From NCBI GenBank assembly GCA_016844935.1, contig JAERTK010000033.1, forward strand, positions 1 through 42,324: a stretch of 42,324 nt of DNA, written 5' to 3'. This DNA comes from Desulfobacteraceae bacterium. Lineage in GTDB: Bacteria > Desulfobacterota > DSM-4660 > Desulfatiglandales > Desulfatiglandaceae. The position numbers were made by a program, and so were the translations under genes. Every line of letters starts with the position of its first letter. Position 1 is the stretch's first letter. Below the pieces are notes generated by a model. That model saw only the letters and a list, made by a program, of their open reading frames with translations. It had not been told where the DNA came from and did no database searches. Positions 31,619-40,766 of this stretch are shown in pieces.

Positions 31619-33310
31619 TCAGGACACGGCGGGAAGGGAACTTGCGGAACGTATGGCGTATTCATATCCCTGTTCGCACAAAAACAGCTGACGTTTCAGA
31701 GCAAAATCCTGTTCCACCGTATCCCGCGTGACCAGGGAGTAGAAATGGGCCTGGTTTTCGCCGGGTTTGGGCCTGAGAATTCTCCCCAGGCGCTGGGCTT
31801 CCTCCTGCCGGGAACCGAAGGTCCCGGAGATCTGGATGGCCACGGCGGCATCGGGCAGATCCACCGCGAAATTGGCCACCTTGGAAACCGCCAGGGTGCT
31901 GATTTTTCCTTCCTTGAAATCTTCGTAGAGGCTGTCCCGTTTCTTCTGGGATGTGGACCCGGTGATCAAGGGGATATTTAAGCCTTTGGCGGCCTCCTTC
32001 AACTGATCGATATACATGCCGATCAACAGGATCTGTTTCCCCTTGTGTCGGGCCATGATCTCTCTCACCAGATCCTGTTTGGCGGGATTTTCCGAGGAAA
32101 TCCGGAATTTTCTTCGCTTGTTGGCCACGGCATAATCCATGCGCAGGTTTTCGGGAAGGGGGATGCGGATTTCGCAGCACCGGGCCTTGGCGATCCACCC
32201 CTGTTGTTCCATCTCCTTCCAGGGGACATCCACTTTTTTGGGGCCGATCAGTGCAAACACATCCTCTTCCTTCCCGTCTTCCCGAACCAGCGTGGCAGTG
32301 AGCCCCAGGCGTCTCCTGGCCTGGAGGCCGGCGGTCACCTGAAAAACGGGGGCCGGCAGCATATGGACTTCGTCGTAGATGATCAACCCCCAGTTGCGGT
32401 CGTCAAACAGGGATAGGTGGGGGAAATCGCCCTCTTTATCCGGTCGATAGGTCATGATCTGATAGGTGGCAATGGTGATGGGACGGATTTCTTTGGTGTT
32501 TCCGCTGTATTCACCGATCTCTTCGTCCAAAAGATCGGTTTTGTCCATCAGTTCCTCTTTCCACTGGCGAATGGCGGTCACATTGGTGGTGAGGATCAGG
32601 GTAGAGGTTTGAAGCTGTGACATGCAGGAGATGCCCACAATGGTTTTTCCGGCACCGCACGGGAGCACGATGACCCCGGCGCCTCCCCGGTTTGCGCCGC
32701 CGGCGTGAAAAGCGTCTGCCGCCTGTTGCTGGTAGGCGCGAAAAGCAAATGAGGCACCCGAAAGGGTTTTTCCCCGTACGGAGAAATCAACCCGTGTCCC
32801 CTCAACGTAACCGGCCAGGTCTTCCGCCGGAAACCCGGCCTTGATGAGTTCCTGCTTGATCCTGCCCCGGTCAAAAGTCCTGATTTGAAATTCGGTTTTG
32901 GAGATACGCCTTTGCAGCAGATCTCCCATGGCAGGGGTATGGGCGATTTCCTCCGCCAGCATTTCGTCATCGGCTGAAATGAGAAGCCCTTTATCATGAC
33001 GCGTCAACTTCAGGCGGCCGAACCTGGATGCGAAATCATCGATTTCCACCAGTACGTGTTCCGGAATGGGGTATTTGGTAAATTCGCCCAGGGCATCAAT
33101 AATATTTTTTGCGGGAATGCCGGCGGCCCGGGCATTCCAGATGGAAAGGGGTGTGATGCGGTAGGTGTGAATGTGTTCGGGGGATTTAACCAGTTCCGCG
33201 AATCGAACCAGCTCGTTTCGAGCCGCCTCGTATCGGGGACTACCCACTTCCACTAAAATGGTGTGATCCCCTTGAACGATGAGGGGATTGGCGGGGTTGA
33301 AGTCGGTCAT
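31619..33310 (-). CDS. XPB/ERCC3-type superfamily 2 DNA helicase
   Basis: 563 residues. The ATG at 33310 overlaps the upstream stop by four bases. Domains: an N-terminal DRD-like segment (about 1-185), then the helicase core. Walker A PCGAGKT (217-223), DEVH (313-316), LTAT (337-340), and the XPB-specific Arg-Glu-Asp motif (343-345) are present. Motifs V/VI appear as VANFAVDLPDAAVAIQISG and QRLGRILRPK. XPB unwinds DNA in eukaryotic repair and transcription, and bacterial/archaeal forms are 3'-5' helicases. It is encoded with a separate protein at 33307-35115 and probably works with it. Role in repair or defence cannot be told. Confidence 0.9.
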   Translation of the reverse strand: MTDFNPANPLIVQGDHTILVEVGSPRYEAARNELVRFAELVKSPEHIHTYRITPLSIWNARAAGIPAKNIIDALGEFTKYPIPEHVLVEIDDFASRFGRLKLTRHDKGLLISADDEMLAEEIAHTPAMGDLLQRRISKTEFQIRTFDRGRIKQELIKAGFPAEDLAGYVEGTRVDFSVRGKTLSGASFAFRAYQQQAADAFHAGGANRGGAGVIVLPCGAGKTIVGISCMSQLQTSTLILTTNVTAIRQWKEELMDKTDLLDEEIGEYSGNTKEIRPITIATYQIMTYRPDKEGDFPHLSLFDDRNWGLIIYDEVHMLPAPVFQVTAGLQARRRLGLTATLVREDGKEEDVFALIGPKKVDVPWKEMEQQGWIAKARCCEIRIPLPENLRMDYAVANKRRKFRISSENPAKQDLVREIMARHKGKQILLIGMYIDQLKEAAKGLNIPLITGSTSQKKRDSLYEDFKEGKISTLAVSKVANFAVDLPDAAVAIQISGTFGSRQEEAQRLGRILRPKPGENQAHFYSLVTRDTVEQDFALKRQLFLCEQGYEYAIRSASSLPAVS

Positions 33311-35115
33311 ATCTGTTCCCGCAGCTGCGGTACGATGTAACCCAGTTTGACCAGGGCGGTCATGAATTGCTTCTCTTTTCCCGGCAGGATAACGATATGG
33401 TTTTCCCCGGCGGGTCGGCACAGTTTTGACAGCTTGGTATCGGATGAAACCAGTTTTTGAAGCACCGTGTCTTTGCATTTAATGAGGTGGGTTCTTCCTG
33501 CGTATTCAAGCCCGGTGGACCGCTTTTTCGCATCATTCAAAAGGGTCGTCACGGTTCCAGGAATGGGTTGGGCGGAGCGGGATTTCAGGAAGGTTTTAAT
33601 CTCCTCGATGCGGGTCCCGTTTTGCGCCGCCTCAAGGAGGGTGCTTGTGGTCAGAACCCACAGTGCGGATGACTTTTTCTGGCAGATTTTTTCAAGGAAA
33701 AGCTTGTCTGCCGGCGACAGGGCCTGCGCGTCGGTCACCACCACATCATGATTGGGGAGAACCGTTAAAACCGAACGGATTTCGGCGGGCTCAGCCTCAT
33801 AGGTATCCGCCACGTCCAAAGCGAAAGCCCCCAGGGGATTGATCCGGATGTACATGAGACCATCGTAACGGCTCAAATAGCCGGATATATAGTCGGCATC
33901 CCAGGCCCAGAGGTCGCCATAGTCGGAAAGGGCGCCGCTCGGATGGATATAGGCCACGTCGATGATCCCCGCTGTGGCGGCATATTCAAACAGGTATGCG
34001 AGCACATATCGCATTTTGATCATGGTGTGATCCGCATAATCATCCAGATGCCCGTAATGCGTATCTCCCACGTAAAGTTTCCACGCATACCGGGCCACCT
34101 CGAAATCAAGCCCCTTTGAATTCATAGAACGGATCAGTTCTTTCACCGAAAGCCATTTTCCGGGGGAGCACATCAAAAGCCCTTCATAAAGAAGCGGCCT
34201 TCGTGTGTGGGCGGCGTAAAGGGTTTTGCCCCGGGATGATTTCTGTCCTTTTACCTGGTCTACCCGGCTGAATTCATCCAGGAATTTGTTGTTCTGCCAC
34301 CTGGACCAGGCGTCTTTGATTACTTGGGGATAATTTCCTTTGAGGGCTTTTTTCCCCTTGTTGGTGAGTTTGAGGGTGCTGCCATCCCCTTTCGCCAGTC
34401 CGGTACCCTGCAGCAGTACGGGCCAGGCAAACGCCTGGATGTGACCGATGTCTGAAAGGGTATCCTTGTCATACCAGTCCCCATCCTGCAGAAGCTCGCA
34501 TAGTTTTTTCTGTGCGGCCAGTGTGGGGCGGCCGGTTTTGGCGCTCACTTTTATTTTGCCACCCTCCACCAGGCGAAGCACCGTTTCCAGATTGTTCAAA
34601 GCAATTGAGGCGGTATTGCGCACAAGGAGCTCTTGTTCCACCGTCTTTTCACGAATATCGAGAGGAATGGATTCAGGGAGGTTTACAAGGTATTTGATCT
34701 GATCCTTTTCAGGCTTATTGACAAATGTTTTTAGAGCGTTGCGTAAATCGGGTGGGACTGTCCGGCCCACAATAAACAGATCCACCAGATGCCCCTTGGC
34801 GCGCCATCCCATGCTTTTTCCCAGAGGGGCGGTCTGCCCGTGTTTGGCCTTGAACTGGGTCAGGTTCAGTTTTCCCCCAGAAGCGAAAACCGCTTCCCGA
34901 ACGGCCGCTTTTTCAAGGTCATCCAGGTGATGGAAATGGGATTTCAGTTCGGCGCCCAACATGGTTTGACAGATGGCCTTGACGATTTCCGCTTTTCTGG
35001 TGGGAATTCTTGTGCAGACCAGTTTGCCCAATGCTTTCAGCGCATCTGCGCGATAACTTTCAAAGAGCGCTTCTTCCAAGGTTTTGTAAACAGGCTTCAA
35101 ATGGTATGGCGACAT
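33307..35115 (-). CDS. XPB N-terminal-domain-like helicase partner
   Basis: 602 residues. The segment LTVLPNHDVVVTDAQALSPADKLFLEKICQ...STLLEAAQNGTRIEEIKTFLKSRS matches the domain found at the N terminus of eukaryotic XPB and, as a separate protein, beside mycobacterial XPB (the Rv0861c/Rv0862c arrangement). The remaining N-terminal 400 residues look alpha-helical with winged-helix-like parts (KLNLTQFKAKHG, LTNKGKKALKGN). No nuclease or ATPase motif is seen. The downstream xpb gene overlaps by four bases, so a two-protein machine is likely. The start has only a weak ribosome site. Confidence 0.75.
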   Translation of the reverse strand: MSPYHLKPVYKTLEEALFESYRADALKALGKLVCTRIPTRKAEIVKAICQTMLGAELKSHFHHLDDLEKAAVREAVFASGGKLNLTQFKAKHGQTAPLGKSMGWRAKGHLVDLFIVGRTVPPDLRNALKTFVNKPEKDQIKYLVNLPESIPLDIREKTVEQELLVRNTASIALNNLETVLRLVEGGKIKVSAKTGRPTLAAQKKLCELLQDGDWYDKDTLSDIGHIQAFAWPVLLQGTGLAKGDGSTLKLTNKGKKALKGNYPQVIKDAWSRWQNNKFLDEFSRVDQVKGQKSSRGKTLYAAHTRRPLLYEGLLMCSPGKWLSVKELIRSMNSKGLDFEVARYAWKLYVGDTHYGHLDDYADHTMIKMRYVLAYLFEYAATAGIIDVAYIHPSGALSDYGDLWAWDADYISGYLSRYDGLMYIRINPLGAFALDVADTYEAEPAEIRSVLTVLPNHDVVVTDAQALSPADKLFLEKICQKKSSALWVLTTSTLLEAAQNGTRIEEIKTFLKSRSAQPIPGTVTTLLNDAKKRSTGLEYAGRTHLIKCKDTVLQKLVSSDTKLSKLCRPAGENHIVILPGKEKQFMTALVKLGYIVPQLREQI

Positions 35116-35395
35116 AAAAAAACATCCATTTCATCTTAATTTTTTAAGTGAGGGGTGTGGTAAAAGAAAGGGGCAGAATAGAAAAAAGAAAAGGGGTTGT
35201 CAATCAGAGGAATTTCAGAAGATGGTGGTGTTTGGTTTATTGGTGTGCTGACTGATCGCGATGAAAGAAGTGAAGAAAAAGCTATAAATTGATGGAATTC
35301 TTAGTGAGGATCGTGTTAAAAACGCAGAGATCGACAGTAATTGTGCTGGCAACCACTGAAACATCAGAAATACGTTTTTTCTTTTTCAGGAACAA
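35116..35395. other. Divergent intergenic region between helicase and radC operons
   Basis: 280 bases with no supported gene. The plus strand is purine-rich between about 35150 and 35200. No strong sigma-70 or sigma-54 promoter was identified in either direction, although both operons must start near here. Confidence 0.5.
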
Positions 35396-36088
35396 ATGGG
35401 GTCTTCTGCTGACAAACATCTTGGCCCTAAGGGCCATAGAGAACGTCTTCGGCAGCGGTTTGTTAAATCTGGTCGCAGCGGGATGGCGGATTACGAGTTA
35501 CTGGAACTGATGCTGACTTATTCCATTCCGCGCATTAACACGAAGCCTCTGGCAAAGGCATTGCTGCACCAATTTGGTACTTTGTTGTCTGTTTTGCAGC
35601 AACCCTATGAGCGTTTGACACGTGTGGAAGGCATCGGTCCTGCATCGGCTTTATTTTTGAAAGTCATTCACGCCATCCTGACACGAAGCATGGAGGCCGC
35701 CGTTGAAGATCAGACGCCGATTACCGGCCCGGAGGATATTTTTGCCTATATCCGACTTCATCTGGGGTCACGGGCCTGTGAATGCGTTTACGCGCTTTAT
35801 CTCGATAATGGAAAAAAAGTGGTGCACCATTGTGAAGTCTCATCCGGTACCATTGATCGAACAGCTCTTTATCCAAGAGAAGTTCTTAAACCGGCATTAC
35901 TGTACGATGCTGCCGGGTTGGTGCTGGTCCATAACCATCCGGACGGTCATCCTGTCCCATCTGAGGAAGATCACGAACTGACCCGAAAAATGGATTCCGT
36001 GGCTGGCACATTGGGCATCAATCTGATTGACCACATGATTGTCACCCGAACGCAGGCCTACAGCCTAAAAACGGGAAAGCTGCTATGA
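35396..36088 (+). CDS. radC: RadC/JAB-domain protein at the head of the restriction operon
   Basis: 230 residues, a complete RadC. Helix-hairpin-helix region: LTRVEGIGPASALFLKVIHAIL. JAMM metalloprotease-like motif: H179-N-H181-P-D-G with D192 (EEDHELT). RadC-family proteins have a JAB/MPN zinc site but no firmly established cellular role, and copies are common in mobile and defence regions. It has AGGA before the ATG. Its stop overlaps the hsdR start by four bases (ATGA), so it is translationally coupled to the restriction enzyme. That position is notable. Confidence 0.9.
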   Translation: MGSSADKHLGPKGHRERLRQRFVKSGRSGMADYELLELMLTYSIPRINTKPLAKALLHQFGTLLSVLQQPYERLTRVEGIGPASALFLKVIHAILTRSMEAAVEDQTPITGPEDIFAYIRLHLGSRACECVYALYLDNGKKVVHHCEVSSGTIDRTALYPREVLKPALLYDAAGLVLVHNHPDGHPVPSEEDHELTRKMDSVAGTLGINLIDHMIVTRTQAYSLKTGKLL

Positions 36089-39000
36089 ATGCCTTTACCG
36101 AGTTGAAAGACTTGTGCCCCAGTCTTGCTACCCATTTGGAAGAAGCCCAGGAGGCCATTGCGTCTTCCCCAAATGTGGCCCTAGAAAAACTGGCGGAATG
36201 GACGCATTTGTTGATTCAGGTGCTATTGGCCTTTGAGGGGATCGATGACATTCAAAAAGCAAATGCGTCATCCCGGATGAACAGGCTCACCAACCGAGGT
36301 TTTCTACCGACAGCGCTTCAGCCGTTTTTTCAAGTGTTGAACGCCGTTGAAACGCCATTTACAGCGCCCGAAAACGCTGCTCGGACAAGGGTCAAACGAA
36401 GTCTAAGAATAGCAGCGCGACTTGCCATCTGGTTTGTCAAATCCTATGGCCCTTATCTTCCCTCCACAATCTTGACCATTAAGGAAAATCAAGTCCTGAT
36501 TGAAACAATCCGCCAATGCCCCCCATCCGATGCAGAGCGCCGTTCAGCCCGCAAGACGGCTCTGAGTCGCGCAAGCACCATGCAGCTGTCCGAAGATGAA
36601 ACCCGGGTTATTATCGATTATCAGCTGAAGAAGGCGGGCTGGCAGGTTGACACGTGGTCGCTACGCCATTCCCTGGGTGCGCGTCCCGAAAAAAATACCA
36701 GTAAAGCCATTGCTGAATGGCCCAGCGAATCAGGACCGGCGGACTATGCTCTGTTTTGCGGGTTGGACTTCATCGGTGTGGTGGAAGCCAAGAAAATGGG
36801 CAAGGATGTGCTCTCCGATCTGCTTCAAAGCAAACGCTACAGCCGCGATGCTCGATTGGATGGCCAGGCCCGCTTCCCGGGCGGACCCTGGGACGAATAT
36901 CGCGTACCGTTTCTTTTTTCCACCAATGCACGACCTTACCTGGAGCAGTTGAAGGAAAAATCAGGCATCTGGTTTCTTGATGTCCGTGAATCTACTAACC
37001 ACCCGCGCCCTCTCCAAGGTTGGTATGCAGCCGAAGAGCTGGCTGATTATATGGCTCAGGACAAGGCATCCTCCCATACAAAACTGGACGAAGAACCCAT
37101 GGACTATCTTGGGCTGCGTGGCTACCAGGAAAAGGCGGTCGAATTGGTCGAGACAGCCCTGGAAAAGGGACGTACCAAGTTACTGGTGGCCATGGCCACC
37201 GGTACCGGGAAGACCCGGCTGGCCATCGCGTTGATCTACCGCCTGATCAAATCCGGCCGATTCCGGCGCATCCTCTTCGTGGTAGACCGTAAGGCCCTGG
37301 GTGAACAGGCCGGCGACAACTTCAAAGAGACCCGTCTCGAAGAACTCAAAACCTTTGATCAGATTTACGATCTCAAGGAAGTGGATAAAATTGAGATCGA
37401 GTCCACTACCAAAGTCAATATTGCCACGGTTCAGGGTCTCATGCGGGCCATCATGACGCCTTCGGAAAAACGCCCATCCCCCAGTGTCGGCCGGTACGAT
37501 TGCATCATTGTGGATGAAGCCCACCGCGGCTATACTCTGGACCGTGAACTGGGTGAAGATGAACTGCCCTATCGCGACCAGAGCGACTACTTGAGCAAAT
37601 ACCGCCGAGTCATCGATTATTTTGATGCCGTCAAAATCGGTCTTACGGCCACGCCGGCCCCGCACACCTCCGAAATCTTCGGTCTCCCCGTCTACACCTA
37701 TTCTTATCGGGAAGCGGTTATCGACGGCTGGCTGATGGATCATGAGCCGCCCCATCAATTGATCACCCATCTGGCAAAGGACGGCATCAAATGGGAAAAG
37801 GGCGATACCATTCCGGTGTATGACCCGGACACAGGCCGGATTACCAACATGGAAAAAATCCCTGACGAGGTCAAACTGGAGATCGATCATTTCAACAAAT
37901 CGGTAGTTACTGAACCCTTTAACCTCACCGTCGCCGGCGAATTGGTGAAATACCTCAACCCCGACGGGGATGCCAAAACCCTTATTTATGCCGCCACCGA
38001 TGATCACGCCGATATGGTCGTGCGCCTTTTAAAAGACGCGTTCGAGGAGACAGGCGTGCCCGTTGATGATGATGCCATTGTCAAAATCACCGGATCCATC
38101 GATAAACCCGAAGGCATGATCCGGAAATTCAAAAACGAACGTCTGCCTAATATCGCTGTTACCGTGGATCTGCTTACCACCGGCATTGACGTGCCTGAAA
38201 TTTGCAATCTGGTATTTATTCGCCGTATTCGGTCGCGTATCCTTTTCGAACAAATGCTGGGCCGTGCCACTCGCCGCTGCGATCGCATTAAAAAAGAACA
38301 TTTTCAGATCTTCGATGCGGCGCGCATTTATGAGGCTCTCTCTCCGGTCAGCGCCATGAAGCCCGTTGTAGCCGATCCGTCTCTGACATTGGGCCAGTTG
38401 GCCGACACCCTGGATCACATGGCCGACGATCAGGCGACGTCCGAACGATTGAACGGCCAGATGGAGCAGATCCTGGCCAAACTGCAACGGATTTTGAGAC
38501 GGCTGGATCCAGAAGCCCTCGCCGAATTTCAAACCCTGGCAGGGGGTGAAACCGTTCAGGAATTCATCGACGCATTGAAAGGCCAATCCCCCGAAAACTA
38601 TCGCCGAAAGCTGCTTTCCCGGCGTTCATTGCTGGCCTTTCTGGATGAGAACCGTCACCGGCCGAAAAAACAGCTCATTTCTACCCATGAGGACCATCTG
38701 CATTCCCACACCCGAGGCTATGGGGATGCCCGGAAACCCGAAGACTATCTCAATGCATTCAAAGAGTTTATCATTACCAATCTCAATAAAATTCCGGCTC
38801 TGACCGTCGTATGCCAACGCCCCCGGGAACTGACCCGGCAGGCATTGAAGGAGCTGAAACTGGCTTTAGACCAGGCCGGATTCACCGAGAAAAACCTCCA
38901 GGTGGCCTGGAAAGACTGGAAAAATGAGGATATCGCCGCCGACATCATTTCTTTCATTCGCCGTCAGGCATTGGGCGATCCATTGGTCAGCCACAAGGAG

Positions 39001-39249
39001 CGCATTCAAACCGCCATGGGCCGCATCTACGCCATGAAAGAGTGGACCGCCGTTCAGCGCCAATGGCTGGAACGTATTGAAAAACAGCTCATTGCCCAAA
39101 CCGTTCTGGACCGTGGAGATTTCGACCGGGGCGCATTTGCGGCCCACGGCGGTTTCAACCGCTTGAACAAGATATTCAAAAGCAATTTCCAGCAAGTCCT
39201 GGATAACATCACCGTAAATCTCTATCCTGATCAGAGAAAGACGGCATAA
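36085..39249 (+). CDS. hsdR: Type I restriction endonuclease R subunit
   Basis: 1054 residues, EcoAI/EcoEI-like. N-terminal helical region (1-150), then the PD-(D/E)xK nuclease with Asp220, Glu234 and Lys236 (GVVEAKK). The translocase motor follows: Walker A MATGTGKT (370-377), DEAH at 477-480, LTATPAP, and motif VI region LFEQMLGRATRRCD. The C-terminal part (from about 780) is helical, with LDPEALAEFQTLAGGETVQEFID. HsdR translocates and cuts DNA when the M2S complex finds unmethylated sites. It overlaps radC by four bases and lies 86 bases before hsdM. Confidence 0.95.
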   Translation: MNAFTELKDLCPSLATHLEEAQEAIASSPNVALEKLAEWTHLLIQVLLAFEGIDDIQKANASSRMNRLTNRGFLPTALQPFFQVLNAVETPFTAPENAARTRVKRSLRIAARLAIWFVKSYGPYLPSTILTIKENQVLIETIRQCPPSDAERRSARKTALSRASTMQLSEDETRVIIDYQLKKAGWQVDTWSLRHSLGARPEKNTSKAIAEWPSESGPADYALFCGLDFIGVVEAKKMGKDVLSDLLQSKRYSRDARLDGQARFPGGPWDEYRVPFLFSTNARPYLEQLKEKSGIWFLDVRESTNHPRPLQGWYAAEELADYMAQDKASSHTKLDEEPMDYLGLRGYQEKAVELVETALEKGRTKLLVAMATGTGKTRLAIALIYRLIKSGRFRRILFVVDRKALGEQAGDNFKETRLEELKTFDQIYDLKEVDKIEIESTTKVNIATVQGLMRAIMTPSEKRPSPSVGRYDCIIVDEAHRGYTLDRELGEDELPYRDQSDYLSKYRRVIDYFDAVKIGLTATPAPHTSEIFGLPVYTYSYREAVIDGWLMDHEPPHQLITHLAKDGIKWEKGDTIPVYDPDTGRITNMEKIPDEVKLEIDHFNKSVVTEPFNLTVAGELVKYLNPDGDAKTLIYAATDDHADMVVRLLKDAFEETGVPVDDDAIVKITGSIDKPEGMIRKFKNERLPNIAVTVDLLTTGIDVPEICNLVFIRRIRSRILFEQMLGRATRRCDRIKKEHFQIFDAARIYEALSPVSAMKPVVADPSLTLGQLADTLDHMADDQATSERLNGQMEQILAKLQRILRRLDPEALAEFQTLAGGETVQEFIDALKGQSPENYRRKLLSRRSLLAFLDENRHRPKKQLISTHEDHLHSHTRGYGDARKPEDYLNAFKEFIITNLNKIPALTVVCQRPRELTRQALKELKLALDQAGFTEKNLQVAWKDWKNEDIAADIISFIRRQALGDPLVSHKERIQTAMGRIYAMKEWTAVQRQWLERIEKQLIAQTVLDRGDFDRGAFAAHGGFNRLNKIFKSNFQQVLDNITVNLYPDQRKTA

Positions 39250-39318
39250 AACCGCGGATTTCACTGATGGGCGCTGATAAGGATTTTTTTATCCGTGTTA
39301 TCTGCGTAATCCGCGGTT
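39250..39318. repeat. Palindromic repeat between hsdR and hsdM
   Basis: The outer arms AACCGCGGATT (39250-39260) and AATCCGCGGTT (39308-39318) are perfect inverted copies, with a smaller GGAT/ATCC hairpin around a T run at the centre (39281-39294). The arms resemble dispersed palindromic repeats found between genes in many bacterial genomes. It fills most of the hsdR-hsdM gap and ends before the hsdM ribosome site. Confidence 0.65.
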
Positions 39319-39335
39319 AAATAAGGAGTCCACTC

Positions 39336-40763
39336 TTGACCACAACCGAAATTGTCCAGAAATTGTGGGGCCTGTGTAACGTCCTGCGCGACGACGGCAT
39401 TACCTACCACCAGTATGTCACGGAATTGACTTATATCCTGTTTCTCAAGATGGCCGAAGAGACCGGAGCTGAGAAAAAGATCCCCAAAGGGTACCGATGG
39501 GCGGATTTGATTGCCAAAGACGGCATCGAACAACATCAGTTTTACCGCGAACTGCTCCTGAAACTGGGCACAAGAGGCAAAAACCGTGTTCAACACATTT
39601 ACGCCAACGCAAGTACCAACATCGATGAGCCCAAGAACCTCGAAAAGATCGTCAGTGCCATCAATCGCCTGGATTGGTACAGCGCCCGGGAAGAGGGATT
39701 GGGCGATTTGTATGAAGGGCTGCTGCAAAAAAACGCAGACGAGAAGAAATCCGGCGCAGGCCAGTATTTCACCCCGCGTCCGTTGATCAACGCCATGGTC
39801 CGGCTCGTCCAACCCCGATTGGGAGAACGATGCGGCGATCCTGCCTGCGGTACCTTCGGATTTATGATTGTCGCCGATCAATACCTCAAAACAAAATACG
39901 ATGACTATTTTGATCTGACAACGGAACAGCAGACATTTCAGCGCCGCCGGTCCTTTACGGGCATCGAACTGGTCAGAGACGCCCACCGCCTGGCATTGAT
40001 GAACGCCATGCTGCATGGCATTGAAGGGGAGATCCGCCATGGGGATGCTTTGTCTTCGGAGGGAAAAGTCTTCAAGGATTACGATGTGATCCTCACCAAT
40101 CCCCCTTTCGGCACCAAACGCGGGGGCGAGCGCCCCACCCGGGACGATCTGACCTATCCCACCAGCAACAAGCAACTCAATTTTTTACAGACTATCTACC
40201 GCTCATTGAGGCCCGACGGCAAAGCCCGGGCCGCTGTGGTGCTGCCGGATAATGTCCTTTTTGCCGACGGCGACGGTCAAAAGATCCGCGCCGATCTCAT
40301 GGACAAATGCGACCTGCATACCATCCTGCGTCTCCCCACCGGCATATTCTACGCCCAGGGGGTCAAGACCAACGTGCTGTTTTTCACCCGGGGCAAAAAG
40401 GACAAAGACAACACCCAAAAACTCTGGCTCTATGACATGCGCACCAACATGCCCGGTTTCGGCAAGCGCACCCCCCTGACCTTGGACCATTTCAAGGGGT
40501 TTATCAAAGCCTTCGGCGATGACCCCTACGGCAGGGCGGAACGTCAAGATCAGGGAGAAACCGGCCGGTTCCGCTGCTTCACCCGGGAAGAGATCAAGAA
40601 ACGGAACGATTCCCTCGATATTACCTGGCTTCAGGACGACAGTGTCCGTAACGGTGAGGATCTGGCCGATCCGGCGGAAATCGCCGATGAGATCCTGACC
40701 CGGCTGGATTTGGCCACGAAGGAAATGCGTGAACTGGCCAGGCTTTTGGGGGAGGTTAACTGA
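39336..40763 (+). CDS. hsdM: Type I restriction-modification DNA methyltransferase M subunit
   Basis: 475 residues with TTG start at 39336, AAGGAG upstream. N-terminal helical domain (GLCNVLRDDGITYHQYVTELTYILFLKM), then the N6-adenine methylase: SAM-binding motif I DPACGTFGF (from Asp168; commonly DPACGTGGF) and catalytic N255-P-P-F. SGAGQYFTPRPLI precedes motif I as in other HsdM. It methylates adenine in the target site and forms the M2S core with HsdS. The neighbouring order hsdR-hsdM-nuclease-hsdS is compact. Confidence 0.95.
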   Translation: MTTTEIVQKLWGLCNVLRDDGITYHQYVTELTYILFLKMAEETGAEKKIPKGYRWADLIAKDGIEQHQFYRELLLKLGTRGKNRVQHIYANASTNIDEPKNLEKIVSAINRLDWYSAREEGLGDLYEGLLQKNADEKKSGAGQYFTPRPLINAMVRLVQPRLGERCGDPACGTFGFMIVADQYLKTKYDDYFDLTTEQQTFQRRRSFTGIELVRDAHRLALMNAMLHGIEGEIRHGDALSSEGKVFKDYDVILTNPPFGTKRGGERPTRDDLTYPTSNKQLNFLQTIYRSLRPDGKARAAVVLPDNVLFADGDGQKIRADLMDKCDLHTILRLPTGIFYAQGVKTNVLFFTRGKKDKDNTQKLWLYDMRTNMPGFGKRTPLTLDHFKGFIKAFGDDPYGRAERQDQGETGRFRCFTREEIKKRNDSLDITWLQDDSVRNGEDLADPAEIADEILTRLDLATKEMRELARLLGEVN

Positions 40764-40766
40764 AAC

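Noticed and set aside
39261-40175. 304-residue antisense frame over hsdM
   Set aside because: A mirror of hsdM codon usage without its own family features.
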